Of a DNA stretch of 64,000 bases, positions 42,404 through 50,771 are shown in pieces. The notes under the pieces were generated by a model that was given only the letters and a program-made list of their open reading frames with translations, made no database searches and was not told the DNA's origin. The position numbers and the translations under genes are program-made. Origin of the DNA: an uncultured Dorea sp. (GTDB lineage Bacteria > Bacillota > Clostridia > Lachnospirales > Lachnospiraceae); NCBI GenBank assembly GCA_910584265.1, contig CAJTZE010000001.1:74331-138330 (forward strand), in the 5' to 3' direction. Positions within the stretch are counted from its first letter, which is position 1, and each line of letters starts with the position of its first letter.

Positions 42404-43333
42404 ATGGTTACAATTACGAACCTTGTGAAGCGGTATGGCAGCCTTGTGGCGCTTGATCATTTAAATCTTGAGATAGAGGAGGGAGAAATATATGGTCTTC
42501 TGGGTCCAAACGGTTCCGGTAAAACCACTGCGATCAACTGTATGCTGGCAATATTGAAATACGACAAGGGCGGCATCCGGATCATGGGGGAGGAGATGCG
42601 CCCGGACAGCTATGAGGTGAAGAAGAATATCGGCGTAGTCATGCAGAATGTGGCGGTATTTGAGCAGATGTCCGTCTGGGAAAATGTGGATTATTTCTGC
42701 GGGCTGTATGTTACGGACAAAAAGCGGAGAAGGGAGCTTGTAGAAGAGGCCGTCCGGTTTGTAGGACTGGAGGATTACCGGAAGATGCGCCCAAAGAAGC
42801 TGTCCGGTGGGCTTCTTAGAAGGCTGAACATTGCCTGCGGGATTGCCCATAAGCCGAAGCTGATCATTATGGATGAGCCTACAGTTGCCGTTGATCCACA
42901 GAGCCGGAATAAGATTCTGGAGGGGATCCTGGAATTGAACCGTCAGGGCACTACGATCATTTACACTTCCCACTACATGGAGGAGGTAGAGCAGATCTGT
43001 ACAAAGATTTCCATAATGGATCATGGGCGGGTACTGGCTTCAGGAACCAAGGAAGAGTTAAAGGGCATGATAAAAACCGGGGAGACAATCACGATAGAAG
43101 CGGTTGTACTGGATGAGGAACAGATTGCAGAAATCAGAGAGCTTCCCCACGTATTTCAGGTTACGTATGAAGAACAGGTGCTGAAGATCCGTCTGAGCGG
43201 AGCCAAGCATAATCTGGTACGCATTCTTCACTATCTGGAGGAAAGGGAGATTTCATTTGGCAGAGTATTTTCGGAGCTTCCTACGCTGAACGATGTATTT
43301 TTAGAGATTACCGGGAAAGAGCTGAGGGATTAG
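42404..43333 (+). CDS. ABC transporter ATP-binding protein (NatA/DrrA type)
   Basis: 309 residues: Walker A LGPNGSGKTTAINCM, Q-loop VVMQNVAVFEQ, signature LSGGLLRRLNIA, Walker B LIIMDEPTVAVDPQ, switch YTSHYMEE, and the DrrA-type C-terminal domain. Energises export by the two permeases that follow. A possible promoter with TTGACA (42328-42333) lies upstream, but its -10 spacing (14) is poor, which is compatible with activation by the divergent response regulator. Confidence 0.92.
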   Translation: MVTITNLVKRYGSLVALDHLNLEIEEGEIYGLLGPNGSGKTTAINCMLAILKYDKGGIRIMGEEMRPDSYEVKKNIGVVMQNVAVFEQMSVWENVDYFCGLYVTDKKRRRELVEEAVRFVGLEDYRKMRPKKLSGGLLRRLNIACGIAHKPKLIIMDEPTVAVDPQSRNKILEGILELNRQGTTIIYTSHYMEEVEQICTKISIMDHGRVLASGTKEELKGMIKTGETITIEAVVLDEEQIAEIRELPHVFQVTYEEQVLKIRLSGAKHNLVRILHYLEEREISFGRVFSELPTLNDVFLEITGKELRD

Positions 43334-43348
43334 GAAGGGGGAGCGGGT

Positions 43349-44476
43349 ATGCTGCATTTGATGAAATATCAGTTCCTGCAGATTGTCAGGGAGTGGTCAA
43401 CGATGTTCTGGGCGCTGTTTTTTCCGATTATCCTGGGAGGGTTCTTTTATATATCCTTTGGAAGCGGAAATATGGGCGAGGACATGGAGGTGCTGAAGAC
43501 GGCTGTTGTGGAAGAAGAAGGGGAAACGTTGGAAAAGACAGTGTTCCTTTCTTTTCTGGAGGAACTGGACGGCGATATGATAGAGATAGAAGTCATGGAG
43601 GAAGAAGAAGCCCTTCGGGCTCTGAATGCGGATGAGGCAGAAGGGATTTTCTATGCCGGCAGGGAGCCGGGGCTTACCGTGGCAAAGTCCGGGATGGAGC
43701 AGAGTATCCTGAAAACTCTGCTGGATACCTATCAAAAGAACGCAGAAATGATAAAGACGGTTGTGAAAGAGCATCCAGAGAAGATAGAAGCGGCCGCTTT
43801 GGCGCTGGAGGACTGGAAGGAGACCACAGAGGAGCTGAGCGTGGGAGGAAGGACGCTGGATCCAAATATTTCTTACTTCTTTGCACTGATTGCCTATGCG
43901 GCCTTGTCAGGGATGTACCTAGGGATCAAGGAGTGCTGTCAGAGTCAGGCGAACCTGTCGGCATTGGGTGCAAGGAAAAGCATTACACCTACCCATAAGC
44001 TGAAATTGATCCTGAACAGCTTCCTGATCCTGACTGCTATACAGTTTTTCAATGTGATGGTACTTACGGGTATTGTGCAGTTCGTATTTCATATTGATCT
44101 GGGAGGAAATGCGGGAGGAATCCTGCTTATTAATCTTCTCGGCAGCATGATCAGCATATCTCTGGGAATTCTGATTGGAAGCATCAGTAAGCTGTCTCTG
44201 GGGATGAAGATGGGATTCGGCGCGCTTTTTACTCTGTTTCCGGGATTTCTGGCAGGCTTAATGTTTGGAAATATGAAGAATCTGATCGAGCAGCACTGTC
44301 CGGTTATTAACCGCATCAATCCGGCGGCAGTGCTCAGCGACAGCTATTACTGCATGGCAGTTTACAATGACACGGCCAGAATGAACAGGAATCTTCTGAT
44401 TCTGGCGGCTATGTGCGTACTGTGTATGCTGATATCATTTCTAGTGATAAGGAGGGAGAGATATGATAGTATTTAA
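43349..44476 (+). CDS. ABC-2 permease (first subunit)
   Basis: 375 residues in the ABC-2/NatB-like layout: one N-terminal helix (MFWALFFPIILGGFFYISFG), an outside domain of about 130 residues rich in Glu, then five to six helices from about residue 170. The motif ARKSITPTHKLKL in the cytoplasmic loop is the part that usually contacts the ATPase. It ends 14 bases inside the next permease gene, so the two are coupled and probably form a heterodimer. Substrate unknown. Confidence 0.87.
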   Translation: MLHLMKYQFLQIVREWSTMFWALFFPIILGGFFYISFGSGNMGEDMEVLKTAVVEEEGETLEKTVFLSFLEELDGDMIEIEVMEEEEALRALNADEAEGIFYAGREPGLTVAKSGMEQSILKTLLDTYQKNAEMIKTVVKEHPEKIEAAALALEDWKETTEELSVGGRTLDPNISYFFALIAYAALSGMYLGIKECCQSQANLSALGARKSITPTHKLKLILNSFLILTAIQFFNVMVLTGIVQFVFHIDLGGNAGGILLINLLGSMISISLGILIGSISKLSLGMKMGFGALFTLFPGFLAGLMFGNMKNLIEQHCPVINRINPAAVLSDSYYCMAVYNDTARMNRNLLILAAMCVLCMLISFLVIRRERYDSI

Positions 44477-45623
44477 AGGGTTTCTAACACTGGTGAAACG
44501 AAATCTCTCAATGTTTTTCCTCTATCTGGCTATTTTTATGAGCATCTGCATTATGATCCAGTTCATGACAAAGGGAGAGGGTCTGAATCAGTTTCAGGAA
44601 GAAAGCCTGCATATTGCCGTGATAGACAGAGACGGAGGTTCACTTTCTAAGAGTCTGAAGGAATATCTGGGAGAGAAGCACAGGCTGGTGGAGATCGAGG
44701 ATGATAAGAAGGTAATCCAGGAAAATCTGTTTTACCGGAATGTGTACTATGTGGTAACTATTCCGGAGAATTTTGAAAAGAAATATTTGGAGGAGGGAGA
44801 GAGGCTAAAGACTACAAAGGTTCCGGGGACAGTCAGTGCATTCTATATTGACCAGCAGATTGATACCTTCTTGAATGATGTGCGGATATTGAAAAGCGCC
44901 GGGTTTTCCACAGAAGAAGCCGCGGAAGAAGCAATCCGTATCGGGAAGCTGGATACGGAGGTTACAATGCTTGACAAGAACGGGCATGGAGGGAATATGG
45001 CTCCCCACGCATATATGTTCCAGTTTATGCCGTATCTGTTTCTGGGAGTGCTGTGCTATATCATCGGCTTTGTGATGATCGCGTACCGGAAACAGGACGT
45101 AAGGCGGAGGATGCTCTGCTCCTGCGTATCCCTAAGGAAGCAGAACTGGGGGCTTGTGGCAGGTTATCTCGTAGTAGGAACTGTCTGCTGGCTGATCTGT
45201 ATGATGATGCCGATGGTGCTGTATGGAAGAGATTTTCTGCTGGATGATAATTTACCCTATTATCTGCTGAATTCCTTTATGATGATACTGGTTTCCCTTG
45301 CTATCTCATTTATTGTGGGAGTGGTAGTAGAGAATGAGGTGGTGGTGAATGCGGCGGTGAATGTGATTGCCCTTGGAATGTGCTTTATATGCGGTGTTTT
45401 CGTGTCTATGAGCGTACTTTCAGACGGAGTCCGGACTGTGGCGCATTTCCTTCCCGTATACTGGTATGAAACGGTAAATGAGATCATTGGGAATAATTCG
45501 CAGTTTACGTCAGCCCAGAATGCGGAGCTGTGGAAGGGGATCGGCATCCAGCTGCTCTTTGCGGCGGTATTTTTGAGCATCGGGCTTGTGGCAAGTAAAT
45601 ATAAGGAGCAGGAGCGGATTTGA
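44463..45623 (+). CDS. ABC-2 permease (second subunit)
   Basis: 386 residues with the same plan as its neighbour: helix 1 (MFFLYLAIFMSICIMIQFM), an outside domain of about 170 residues (HIAVIDRDGGSLSKSL, a typical ABC-2 outside motif), then six helices. It begins inside the previous gene; GGAGGGAGAT precedes the ATG. Last gene of the exporter operon, followed by a strong hairpin terminator. Confidence 0.88.
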   Translation: MIVFKGFLTLVKRNLSMFFLYLAIFMSICIMIQFMTKGEGLNQFQEESLHIAVIDRDGGSLSKSLKEYLGEKHRLVEIEDDKKVIQENLFYRNVYYVVTIPENFEKKYLEEGERLKTTKVPGTVSAFYIDQQIDTFLNDVRILKSAGFSTEEAAEEAIRIGKLDTEVTMLDKNGHGGNMAPHAYMFQFMPYLFLGVLCYIIGFVMIAYRKQDVRRRMLCSCVSLRKQNWGLVAGYLVVGTVCWLICMMMPMVLYGRDFLLDDNLPYYLLNSFMMILVSLAISFIVGVVVENEVVVNAAVNVIALGMCFICGVFVSMSVLSDGVRTVAHFLPVYWYETVNEIIGNNSQFTSAQNAELWKGIGIQLLFAAVFLSIGLVASKYKEQERI

Positions 45624-45651
45624 TTGCTCTTGCAATTGAGAATCTGGTATA

Positions 45652-45692
45652 ATATAGTAATAGATGAAATGCATCTATTACTATATTTTTTT
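45652..45692 (+). terminator. Terminator of the ABC-2 operon
   Basis: ATATAGTAATAGATG (45652-45666) and CATCTATTACTATAT (45672-45686) form a perfect 15-bp stem with loop AAATG, followed by an eight-T run. A TGGTATAAT extended -10 box (45645-45653) overlaps its left edge. Confidence 0.88.
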
Positions 45693-45720
45693 GGATGATC
45701 CGGAAGGAAGAGGAAAGCAT

Positions 45721-46671
45721 ATGATTATTTTAAGCAGAGAAGAGATTGAAGCAGTGGTAGACCCGAATGAAATGATGGATACCATTGAGGAGGCATACCG
45801 GATTTTTGGAGAAAATGAATTTTATATGCCGGAAAGGCCGGTGGTGGAGCATGAGAATAAGACGCTGATGTATATGCCGTGCTATACGAAGGAGGGTATC
45901 GGAACGAAGATTTTAAGTATTTTTCCGGAAAATGCAAAGCTTGGCCTGCCTTCCATTGACGGCGTAGTGCTTCTGAATGATCAGAAGACGGGAGCTCCGG
46001 CCGCGGTGCTGGACGGACAGTCGGTTACCGCATGGAGGACGGGAGCGGTAGGCGGCGTGGGCATCCGCCATCTGTCCAGAAAGGACTGCCATACAGTCGG
46101 AATCGTGGGAGCGGGGGTACAGGGATTTCACCTTGCAATCTATGCCTGTGCGGCCAGGGATATCCGGAAGGTGTATGTATTCAATCACAGCGGCAGGGAT
46201 TTGACAAATTATCTTGAAAGACTGAAGAAAGCTATTGCAGACCCAAAGGTAGAAGTAGTACAATGTAAGACGGTAGAAGAACTGGTTAGGAAGAGTGAGA
46301 TTATCTGCACCGCCACGCCTTCTACAGAACCGGTGCTGCCGAATGATAAGGAGCTCCTCAGGGGTAAGTGTATTATTGCCGTCGGCTCTTATACGCCCCA
46401 GATGCGTGAGATTCCCGATGCCATATGGGATGTTGCAGATAAGGTATACATTGAGCTTCCTTATGCATGCGAAGAGAGCGGGGATTTGAGCCAGCCGCTT
46501 GCGGAGGGGAGGCTTACGATGGACAGGACGGTTCTTATGGATCAGTTTTTAAAGTCTGGCGCAGATGAAGAAGAAACCGCCAGAGGCACGACTTATTTTA
46601 AATCAGTAGGGATGGCGTTGTTTGACATATGCGCGGCAAAGTATTTATTAGAAAAAGCAAAGGAGGGATGA
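45721..46671 (+). CDS. Ornithine cyclodeaminase/mu-crystallin family protein
   Basis: 316 residues. The Rossmann domain holds the NAD motif VGIVGAGVQGFHLAI; substrate-side features are ILSIFPENAKLGLPSIDGVV and AVLDGQSVTAWRTGA. Members deaminate ornithine to proline, reduce imines, or make N-substituted amino acids, so the reaction here is open. The start at 45721 follows GGAAGAGGAAAGC. RidA follows within 3 bases, which fits a reaction releasing an enamine or imine. Confidence 0.88.
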   Translation: MIILSREEIEAVVDPNEMMDTIEEAYRIFGENEFYMPERPVVEHENKTLMYMPCYTKEGIGTKILSIFPENAKLGLPSIDGVVLLNDQKTGAPAAVLDGQSVTAWRTGAVGGVGIRHLSRKDCHTVGIVGAGVQGFHLAIYACAARDIRKVYVFNHSGRDLTNYLERLKKAIADPKVEVVQCKTVEELVRKSEIICTATPSTEPVLPNDKELLRGKCIIAVGSYTPQMREIPDAIWDVADKVYIELPYACEESGDLSQPLAEGRLTMDRTVLMDQFLKSGADEEETARGTTYFKSVGMALFDICAAKYLLEKAKEG

Positions 46672-46673
46672 CG

Positions 46674-47048
46674 ATGAAGGTAGTAGCGACAGAGAAAGCA
46701 CCGAAGGCATTAGGCCCTTATTCGCAGGGATATGTGCATGGCGGGATCCTGTATTCTGCAGGTCAGATTGCTATCAATCCAGAGGCAGATGACGTAACGG
46801 CAGTTACGATCGAGGAGCAGACAGAGCAGGTATGCAGGAATCTTGGGGAGGTTCTGAAGGAAGCGGGTACAGATTTTGACCATGTGCTTAAGACAACCTG
46901 TTTTCTGGCAGACATGGCAGATTTTGCGGCATTTAATGAGGTATATGCAAAGTATTTTACTTCCAAGCCGGCGAGGAGCTGCGTGGCAGTGAAGACGCTT
47001 CCGAAGGGAGTGCTCTGTGAGGTTGAGTTGATCGCCGCAGTAGAATAA
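46674..47048 (+). CDS. ridA: RidA-family enamine/imine deaminase
   Basis: 124 residues, a typical YjgF/YER057c/UK114 protein: APKALGPYSQGYVHGGILYSAGQ near the start (split at GPYSQG), LKTTCFLADM in the middle, and PARSCVAVKTLPKGVLCEVELIA at the end with the catalytic Arg in ARSCV. It hydrolyses reactive 2-aminoacrylate-type intermediates. AAGGAGGG at 46660-46667 fits the ATG at 46674, 3 bases after the previous stop. The pairing with an ornithine cyclodeaminase-type enzyme points to shared imine chemistry. Confidence 0.93.
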   Translation: MKVVATEKAPKALGPYSQGYVHGGILYSAGQIAINPEADDVTAVTIEEQTEQVCRNLGEVLKEAGTDFDHVLKTTCFLADMADFAAFNEVYAKYFTSKPARSCVAVKTLPKGVLCEVELIAAVE

Positions 47049-47098
47049 CGTAATAAGTTTCATATGGAGAAAGAATAACATGTCAGGAGGAAATGAAG

Positions 47099-47932
47099 AT
47101 GGAAGAACAGCAAAAAAGTGGTTGTGCACCGTCTGACTGTGCAGGCTGTGCACATGCAGACTCATGCAGCAGTAAACCGGAGGATTTCAGTGAGCCGGCC
47201 AATGCATTTTCACACATTGATAAGGTAATTGCGGTTGTCAGCGGTAAGGGCGGCGTAGGAAAGTCTATGGTGACAGCTTCCCTTGCACGTATGATGAGGA
47301 TGCAGGGCTTTAACGTGGGAATTCTGGATGCGGATATTACAGGCCCGTCTATTCCCAAGATGTATGGGATTCATGAGGCCGCTCAGGGAAACAGCGAGGG
47401 TATTTTCCCATGTGAGGCGGCAGACGGAACGAAGATCATGTCGGTCAATCTGCTTCTGGAGCATGAGGATGATCCGGTTATCTGGAGAGGCCCGGTGATC
47501 GCAGGCGTGGTAAAACAGTTCTGGTCAGACGTAATGTGGGGAGAGCTGGATTATCTTTTTGTTGACATGCCGCCGGGGACAGGCGATGTACCGCTTACGG
47601 TATTCCAGTCCATGCCGGTGGACGGCGTTGTGATCGTAACCTCTCCGCAGGATCTGGTGCGGATGATCGTAAGAAAAGCCTACAATATGGCTCAGGCAAT
47701 GAATATTCCGGTTATCGGGGTTGTGGAGAACTACAGCTATTTGAAGTGCCCGGACTGCGGGAAGGAGATTGCCGTATTCGGAAAGAGCCGTATTGATACA
47801 ATCGCAGAAGAGCTCGGCCTTCCGGTGCTTGGCAAGATGCCGATTGATGCAGAGCTGGCAGAGGCGGTAGAGTCAGAGCGGTTCTATGAGATCGATAACC
47901 GGTATCTGGAAAGCGCAGTGAATAAATTATAG
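47099..47932 (+). CDS. Mrp/NBP35-family P-loop ATPase (Fe-S carrier)
   Basis: 277 residues. The deviant Walker A is SGKGGVGKSMVTASLA, followed by DADITGPSIPKMYG and the ApbC signature FVDMPPGTGDVPLTVFQS. Cysteine motifs: GCAPSDCAGCAHADSC at the N-terminus, as in NBP35, and CPDC near residue 225, which bridges an Fe-S cluster in the dimer. It likely carries and hands over Fe-S clusters. AGGAGG at 47085-47090 supports the ATG at 47099 rather than 47093. Confidence 0.92.
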   Translation: MEEQQKSGCAPSDCAGCAHADSCSSKPEDFSEPANAFSHIDKVIAVVSGKGGVGKSMVTASLARMMRMQGFNVGILDADITGPSIPKMYGIHEAAQGNSEGIFPCEAADGTKIMSVNLLLEHEDDPVIWRGPVIAGVVKQFWSDVMWGELDYLFVDMPPGTGDVPLTVFQSMPVDGVVIVTSPQDLVRMIVRKAYNMAQAMNIPVIGVVENYSYLKCPDCGKEIAVFGKSRIDTIAEELGLPVLGKMPIDAELAEAVESERFYEIDNRYLESAVNKL

Positions 47933-47944
47933 ACGGCGGGAGAG

Positions 47945-47993
47945 AATTTCCGGCCGCATGGGTGGAGATTCACCCGTGCAGCCGGAATTTTTT
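47945..47993. terminator. Terminator after the Mrp gene
   Basis: AATTCCGGC...GGGTG and CACCC...GCCGGAATT are complementary in a long stem (47945-47989), ending in TTTTTT. It serves the Mrp gene and, in the other direction, the small membrane protein gene whose stop codon touches it. Confidence 0.82.
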
Positions 47994-48273
47994 AAATCCG
48001 TCCCGGAAGCATCATAAGGAATGCCGCGATACCGCCGGCCATATAAATTCCATTGATAACAACACAGATCTTCATCCATGTATGCTGGATATGTGCTTTG
48101 GTGTAGGCGAGGATGGTAAAAATCCCGCTAAAGATCATAAAGGCGGCATAGCCGGAAATCATAATCTCAGCCACAGGGGATTTCAGCGCCCACGGAAAGC
48201 TGCGCAGAGGCAGTATGGTCCAGGGAATCAAGATCATCAGGGTACTGATCGTTGTAAATATCTTCTTTTTCAT
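47992..48273 (-). CDS. Small three-helix membrane protein behind the LanFEG-type genes
   Basis: 93 residues with three hydrophobic helices (TISTLMILIPWTILPL; ISGYAAFMIFSGIFTILAY; ICVVINGIYMAGGIAAFLMML). The ATG at 48273 follows AAAGGAA. It is the last gene on the minus strand behind the transporter genes, 104 bases after the permease stop. No family recognised. It may be an accessory immunity protein or an unrelated passenger. Confidence 0.6.
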   Translation of the reverse strand: MKKKIFTTISTLMILIPWTILPLRSFPWALKSPVAEIMISGYAAFMIFSGIFTILAYTKAHIQHTWMKICVVINGIYMAGGIAAFLMMLPGRI

Positions 48274-48377
48274 ATCAAAATTCCTTTCTTTTCTATAGTT
48301 TCTACAGTTAGCGCGCCAGTTTGCCCCGCGGATCGGCTTCTCCCGCGGCGCACGGCGTACAGAATAAAAATGATATT

Positions 48378-49139
48378 TTACCGGGTTTCCGTTTTTCCGA
48401 ATCTGAGGCAGGAAATGCCAAGGCACAGCACGGTGACCGCCAGCGATACCGGAATCATAGGTATCCACTTGATTTCCGTGGTGAAAACCCCTTCTGCCAG
48501 CTTTCCGTATTCGGTCATCAGCATATAGAAGGGATAATCCATAGGATAATAGGCCCATAGCTTTGTGTTCAGCATCAGGACGCTTGGCACTATGGATGCA
48601 AGGCAGATTCCGGCTGAAAAAATCGGGGTCTGGATGAGTACGGCGAGCATCCAGAATATTGAGGCCATGGGAATAATGGCAAGGTAGATCATAGCGGCGC
48701 CATGTATCACATAGGGCAGTTCCAGTACAAAATCATAGTCCTCCAGACGGGAGGCCAGAAGAGCACCCGCATAGTAAAATACGATAGTAAAAAGCATCTG
48801 CACTGTCATAAGAAGCAGCATGACCAGAAATTTCGCCAGACACAGCCTGCCGGTGCTTACCGGAAGAGACAGCATTTTCAGAAATCCCTTGTTTGTCCGT
48901 TCAGTCTGATTTAAAAGCACCGTGCAGATAATGAGGGCGGCAGGGATCATGAACCATGCCATACCCATAAAGCCCTGAATGAAGAAGTTGTGCTCCGGCG
49001 AGATGCCGATATCGTTCATGCGGAAATTCACATCCGCATTCAGCGCCGACGGAATCCACATCATAGCTGCTGGAATCAGCAGAATCCAGAAAATATGGGA
49101 TCTCCGGATCTTAATTAGTTCAATTTTAAATTCATTCAT
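48378..49139 (-). CDS. Lantibiotic-immunity type ABC permease (LanG/CprC-like)
   Basis: 253 residues with six helices, in the MutG/EpiG pattern: a short cytoplasmic start with KIELIKIRRSHIFWILLIPA, then ADVNFRMNDIG... outside, NQTERTNKGFLKMLSLPVSTGRL in the first inside loop, and closing helices up to SCLRFGKTETR. The NKGFLKMLSLPVS segment is the family's hallmark. Overlaps the upstream permease by 4 bases. With its neighbours it should expel an antimicrobial peptide from the membrane. Confidence 0.85.
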   Translation of the reverse strand: MNEFKIELIKIRRSHIFWILLIPAAMMWIPSALNADVNFRMNDIGISPEHNFFIQGFMGMAWFMIPAALIICTVLLNQTERTNKGFLKMLSLPVSTGRLCLAKFLVMLLLMTVQMLFTIVFYYAGALLASRLEDYDFVLELPYVIHGAAMIYLAIIPMASIFWMLAVLIQTPIFSAGICLASIVPSVLMLNTKLWAYYPMDYPFYMLMTEYGKLAEGVFTTEIKWIPMIPVSLAVTVLCLGISCLRFGKTETR

Positions 49140-49858
49140 GCGAATTTCCTCCTTGTATCCAGATAAATCATTTCCATAGCAGCGAATAGCAGTGTCTGGG
49201 CTCCGCAGATGATCAGGCAGGTGTTCACGTCCTCCGGTGAAACAGCGTGCAGCATCCGGTAAGGAGCCGCAAACGGGAGCAGGGACAGCATAAGGCGCCC
49301 CTCATGTATCATTGAACCGAGAAACGTCAGGATGACTCCGGCTCCCAGACTGATCCACATGCTTTGGCAGAGTGAAGCCGCAAACAGCATCAGAGTCAGA
49401 GTGGGAAGAAGCAGTATCAGCTCATAACCCATGCTGTGGACCAGCTCTTTTAGGCCTGCGCTCCGGTCTGCAAACCAGTGTATGCTGGAGAAGGCCAGTG
49501 AGGCGCTTTGTAAAAGAAGGGACAGGACTACAGCCAGCAGCGTGACGCCGAATTTTCCGCAGAACAAAGAGAACTGGCGGATGGGAAGGGTATTCATTTT
49601 TAAGTCCCCTTTGTCGGCGTATTCGGTGTGATACATCAGGCAGCACCCGCAGACAACCAGCAGAATGGTAAGCTGCGCCATCATACCCCAGTTCGCATCC
49701 ATCAAGATAGGAAAGGAATCTCCCGGAAGGCTGGTAAAGGATTCGGACCGGACTGTCATGTTGACTAGCGGGACTGCAGATGCCAGAATACTGCCGCCAA
49801 GGAAAATGGGCAGGTACCCTGTCCGGCGCAGCTTTTTAAGCTCCAGAGAAAGAATCAT
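49136..49858 (-). CDS. Lantibiotic-immunity type ABC permease (LanE/CprB-like)
   Basis: 240 residues, six helices, same plan as the partner permease: LELKKLRRTGYLPIFLGGSILAS at the start (split around RRTGYLP), and HTEYADKGDLKMNTLPIRQFSLFCGKF in the first inside loop, matching the N-K-G-x-L-K pattern. Starts by overlapping the ATPase gene stop (ATGA), so the three are coupled. Pairs with the LanG-like protein as a heterodimer. Confidence 0.86.
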   Translation of the reverse strand: MILSLELKKLRRTGYLPIFLGGSILASAVPLVNMTVRSESFTSLPGDSFPILMDANWGMMAQLTILLVVCGCCLMYHTEYADKGDLKMNTLPIRQFSLFCGKFGVTLLAVVLSLLLQSASLAFSSIHWFADRSAGLKELVHSMGYELILLLPTLTLMLFAASLCQSMWISLGAGVILTFLGSMIHEGRLMLSLLPFAAPYRMLHAVSPEDVNTCLIICGAQTLLFAAMEMIYLDTRRKFA

Positions 49859-50616
49859 TGGAATCCACCCCGCTTTCTTGCAGCATTGTCGGTCTGGATC
49901 ATGGCAAGGAAGGTTTCTTCCAGATTGTCGGCAGGGTATCCGGCATGGAACGCATAATCACGCAGGGCTTCCATGGTTCCTTCAAAGAGAAGATGTCCGT
50001 GATTAAGGATGCCCACGTCGTCTGCTAGGAGCTCAATCTCGCTCAGCAGATGGGAGGATACAAGTACCGTGCAGTCGTACTGCTCTGGAAGGGAGCGGAT
50101 CAGAGTCCGGATTTCGTGGATTCCTACCGGGTCAAGGCCGTTGGTCGGCTCATCCAGGATCAGGATCGGAGGCCTTCCGATCAATGCTCCTGCAAGACCT
50201 AACCGCTGTTTCATGCCGAGCGAGTATTTTTTCACCTGACGTTTCCGGTGCTCCATAAGTCCTGTAAGCTCCAGCGCTTCGCCAATGGAGGATTTGGGTA
50301 ATCTCAAGATTCTGCGGATAATATCCAGATTTTCCTCTCCGGTGAGATTTCCATAGAAGGCGGGAGCCTCGATCAGGGAACCGATTTTTTTCAGGATTGG
50401 AATCCGGCCGGAGGAAAGGGTCTTACCGTCTATGGTGAAATAACCAAAGGTAGGACTTGTAAGCCCCAGAAACATTTTCATGGTTGTAGATTTTCCGGCG
50501 CCGTTGGGTCCGAGGAAACCGTAAATATGTCCTTTCGGGATATGGAGGTTCATATCGGAGACTGCGGTAAAATTACCGTAGGATTTGGTTAATTGTTTTG
50601 TTTCAATGATATTCAT
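49855..50616 (-). CDS. Lantibiotic-immunity type ABC ATPase (LanF/CprA/BcrA-like)
   Basis: 253 residues. Walker A is LGPNGAGKSTTMKMFLGL, followed by the family motif SLIEAPAFYGNLTGEENL (Glu in place of the usual Q-loop Gln), signature YSLGMKQRLGLAGAL, Walker B LILDEPTNGLDPVG and SSHLLSE. The E-loop is a mark of peptide-antibiotic immunity transporters (BcrA, LanF). First gene of the minus-strand operon, with an 11-bp-repeat operator upstream. Confidence 0.92.
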   Translation of the reverse strand: MNIIETKQLTKSYGNFTAVSDMNLHIPKGHIYGFLGPNGAGKSTTMKMFLGLTSPTFGYFTIDGKTLSSGRIPILKKIGSLIEAPAFYGNLTGEENLDIIRRILRLPKSSIGEALELTGLMEHRKRQVKKYSLGMKQRLGLAGALIGRPPILILDEPTNGLDPVGIHEIRTLIRSLPEQYDCTVLVSSHLLSEIELLADDVGILNHGHLLFEGTMEALRDYAFHAGYPADNLEETFLAMIQTDNAARKRGGFQ

Positions 50617-50647
50617 TTTTGTGAGCTCCTTTCTTGTTGATAGTTTA

Positions 50648-50702
50648 AGTATAGATCCCGAACCTTGCAGGAACCTTTTCGCAACCTTACATTTTCCTTA
50701 CA
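50648..50702 (-). promoter_or_regulatory. LanFEG promoter with four 11-bp phased repeats (OmpR-type operator)
   Basis: CCTT occurs at 50663, 50674, 50685 and 50696, always 11 bases apart. The full words are AACCTT, AACCTT, AACCTTACA and CCTTACA; on the transcribed strand they read AAGGTT or TGTAAGG. The minus-strand -10 box TATACT is at 50653-50648, and the second repeat takes the place of the -35 box. This is how OmpR-type activators bind, and such a regulator is encoded divergently at 50772. Confidence 0.78.
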
Positions 50703-50771
50703 TTTTTTCACTGGAAAGGATTTGGGGGAGAAATCGTGGTATCATAATATCAGAAAAAGAGGTGGCAGAAT

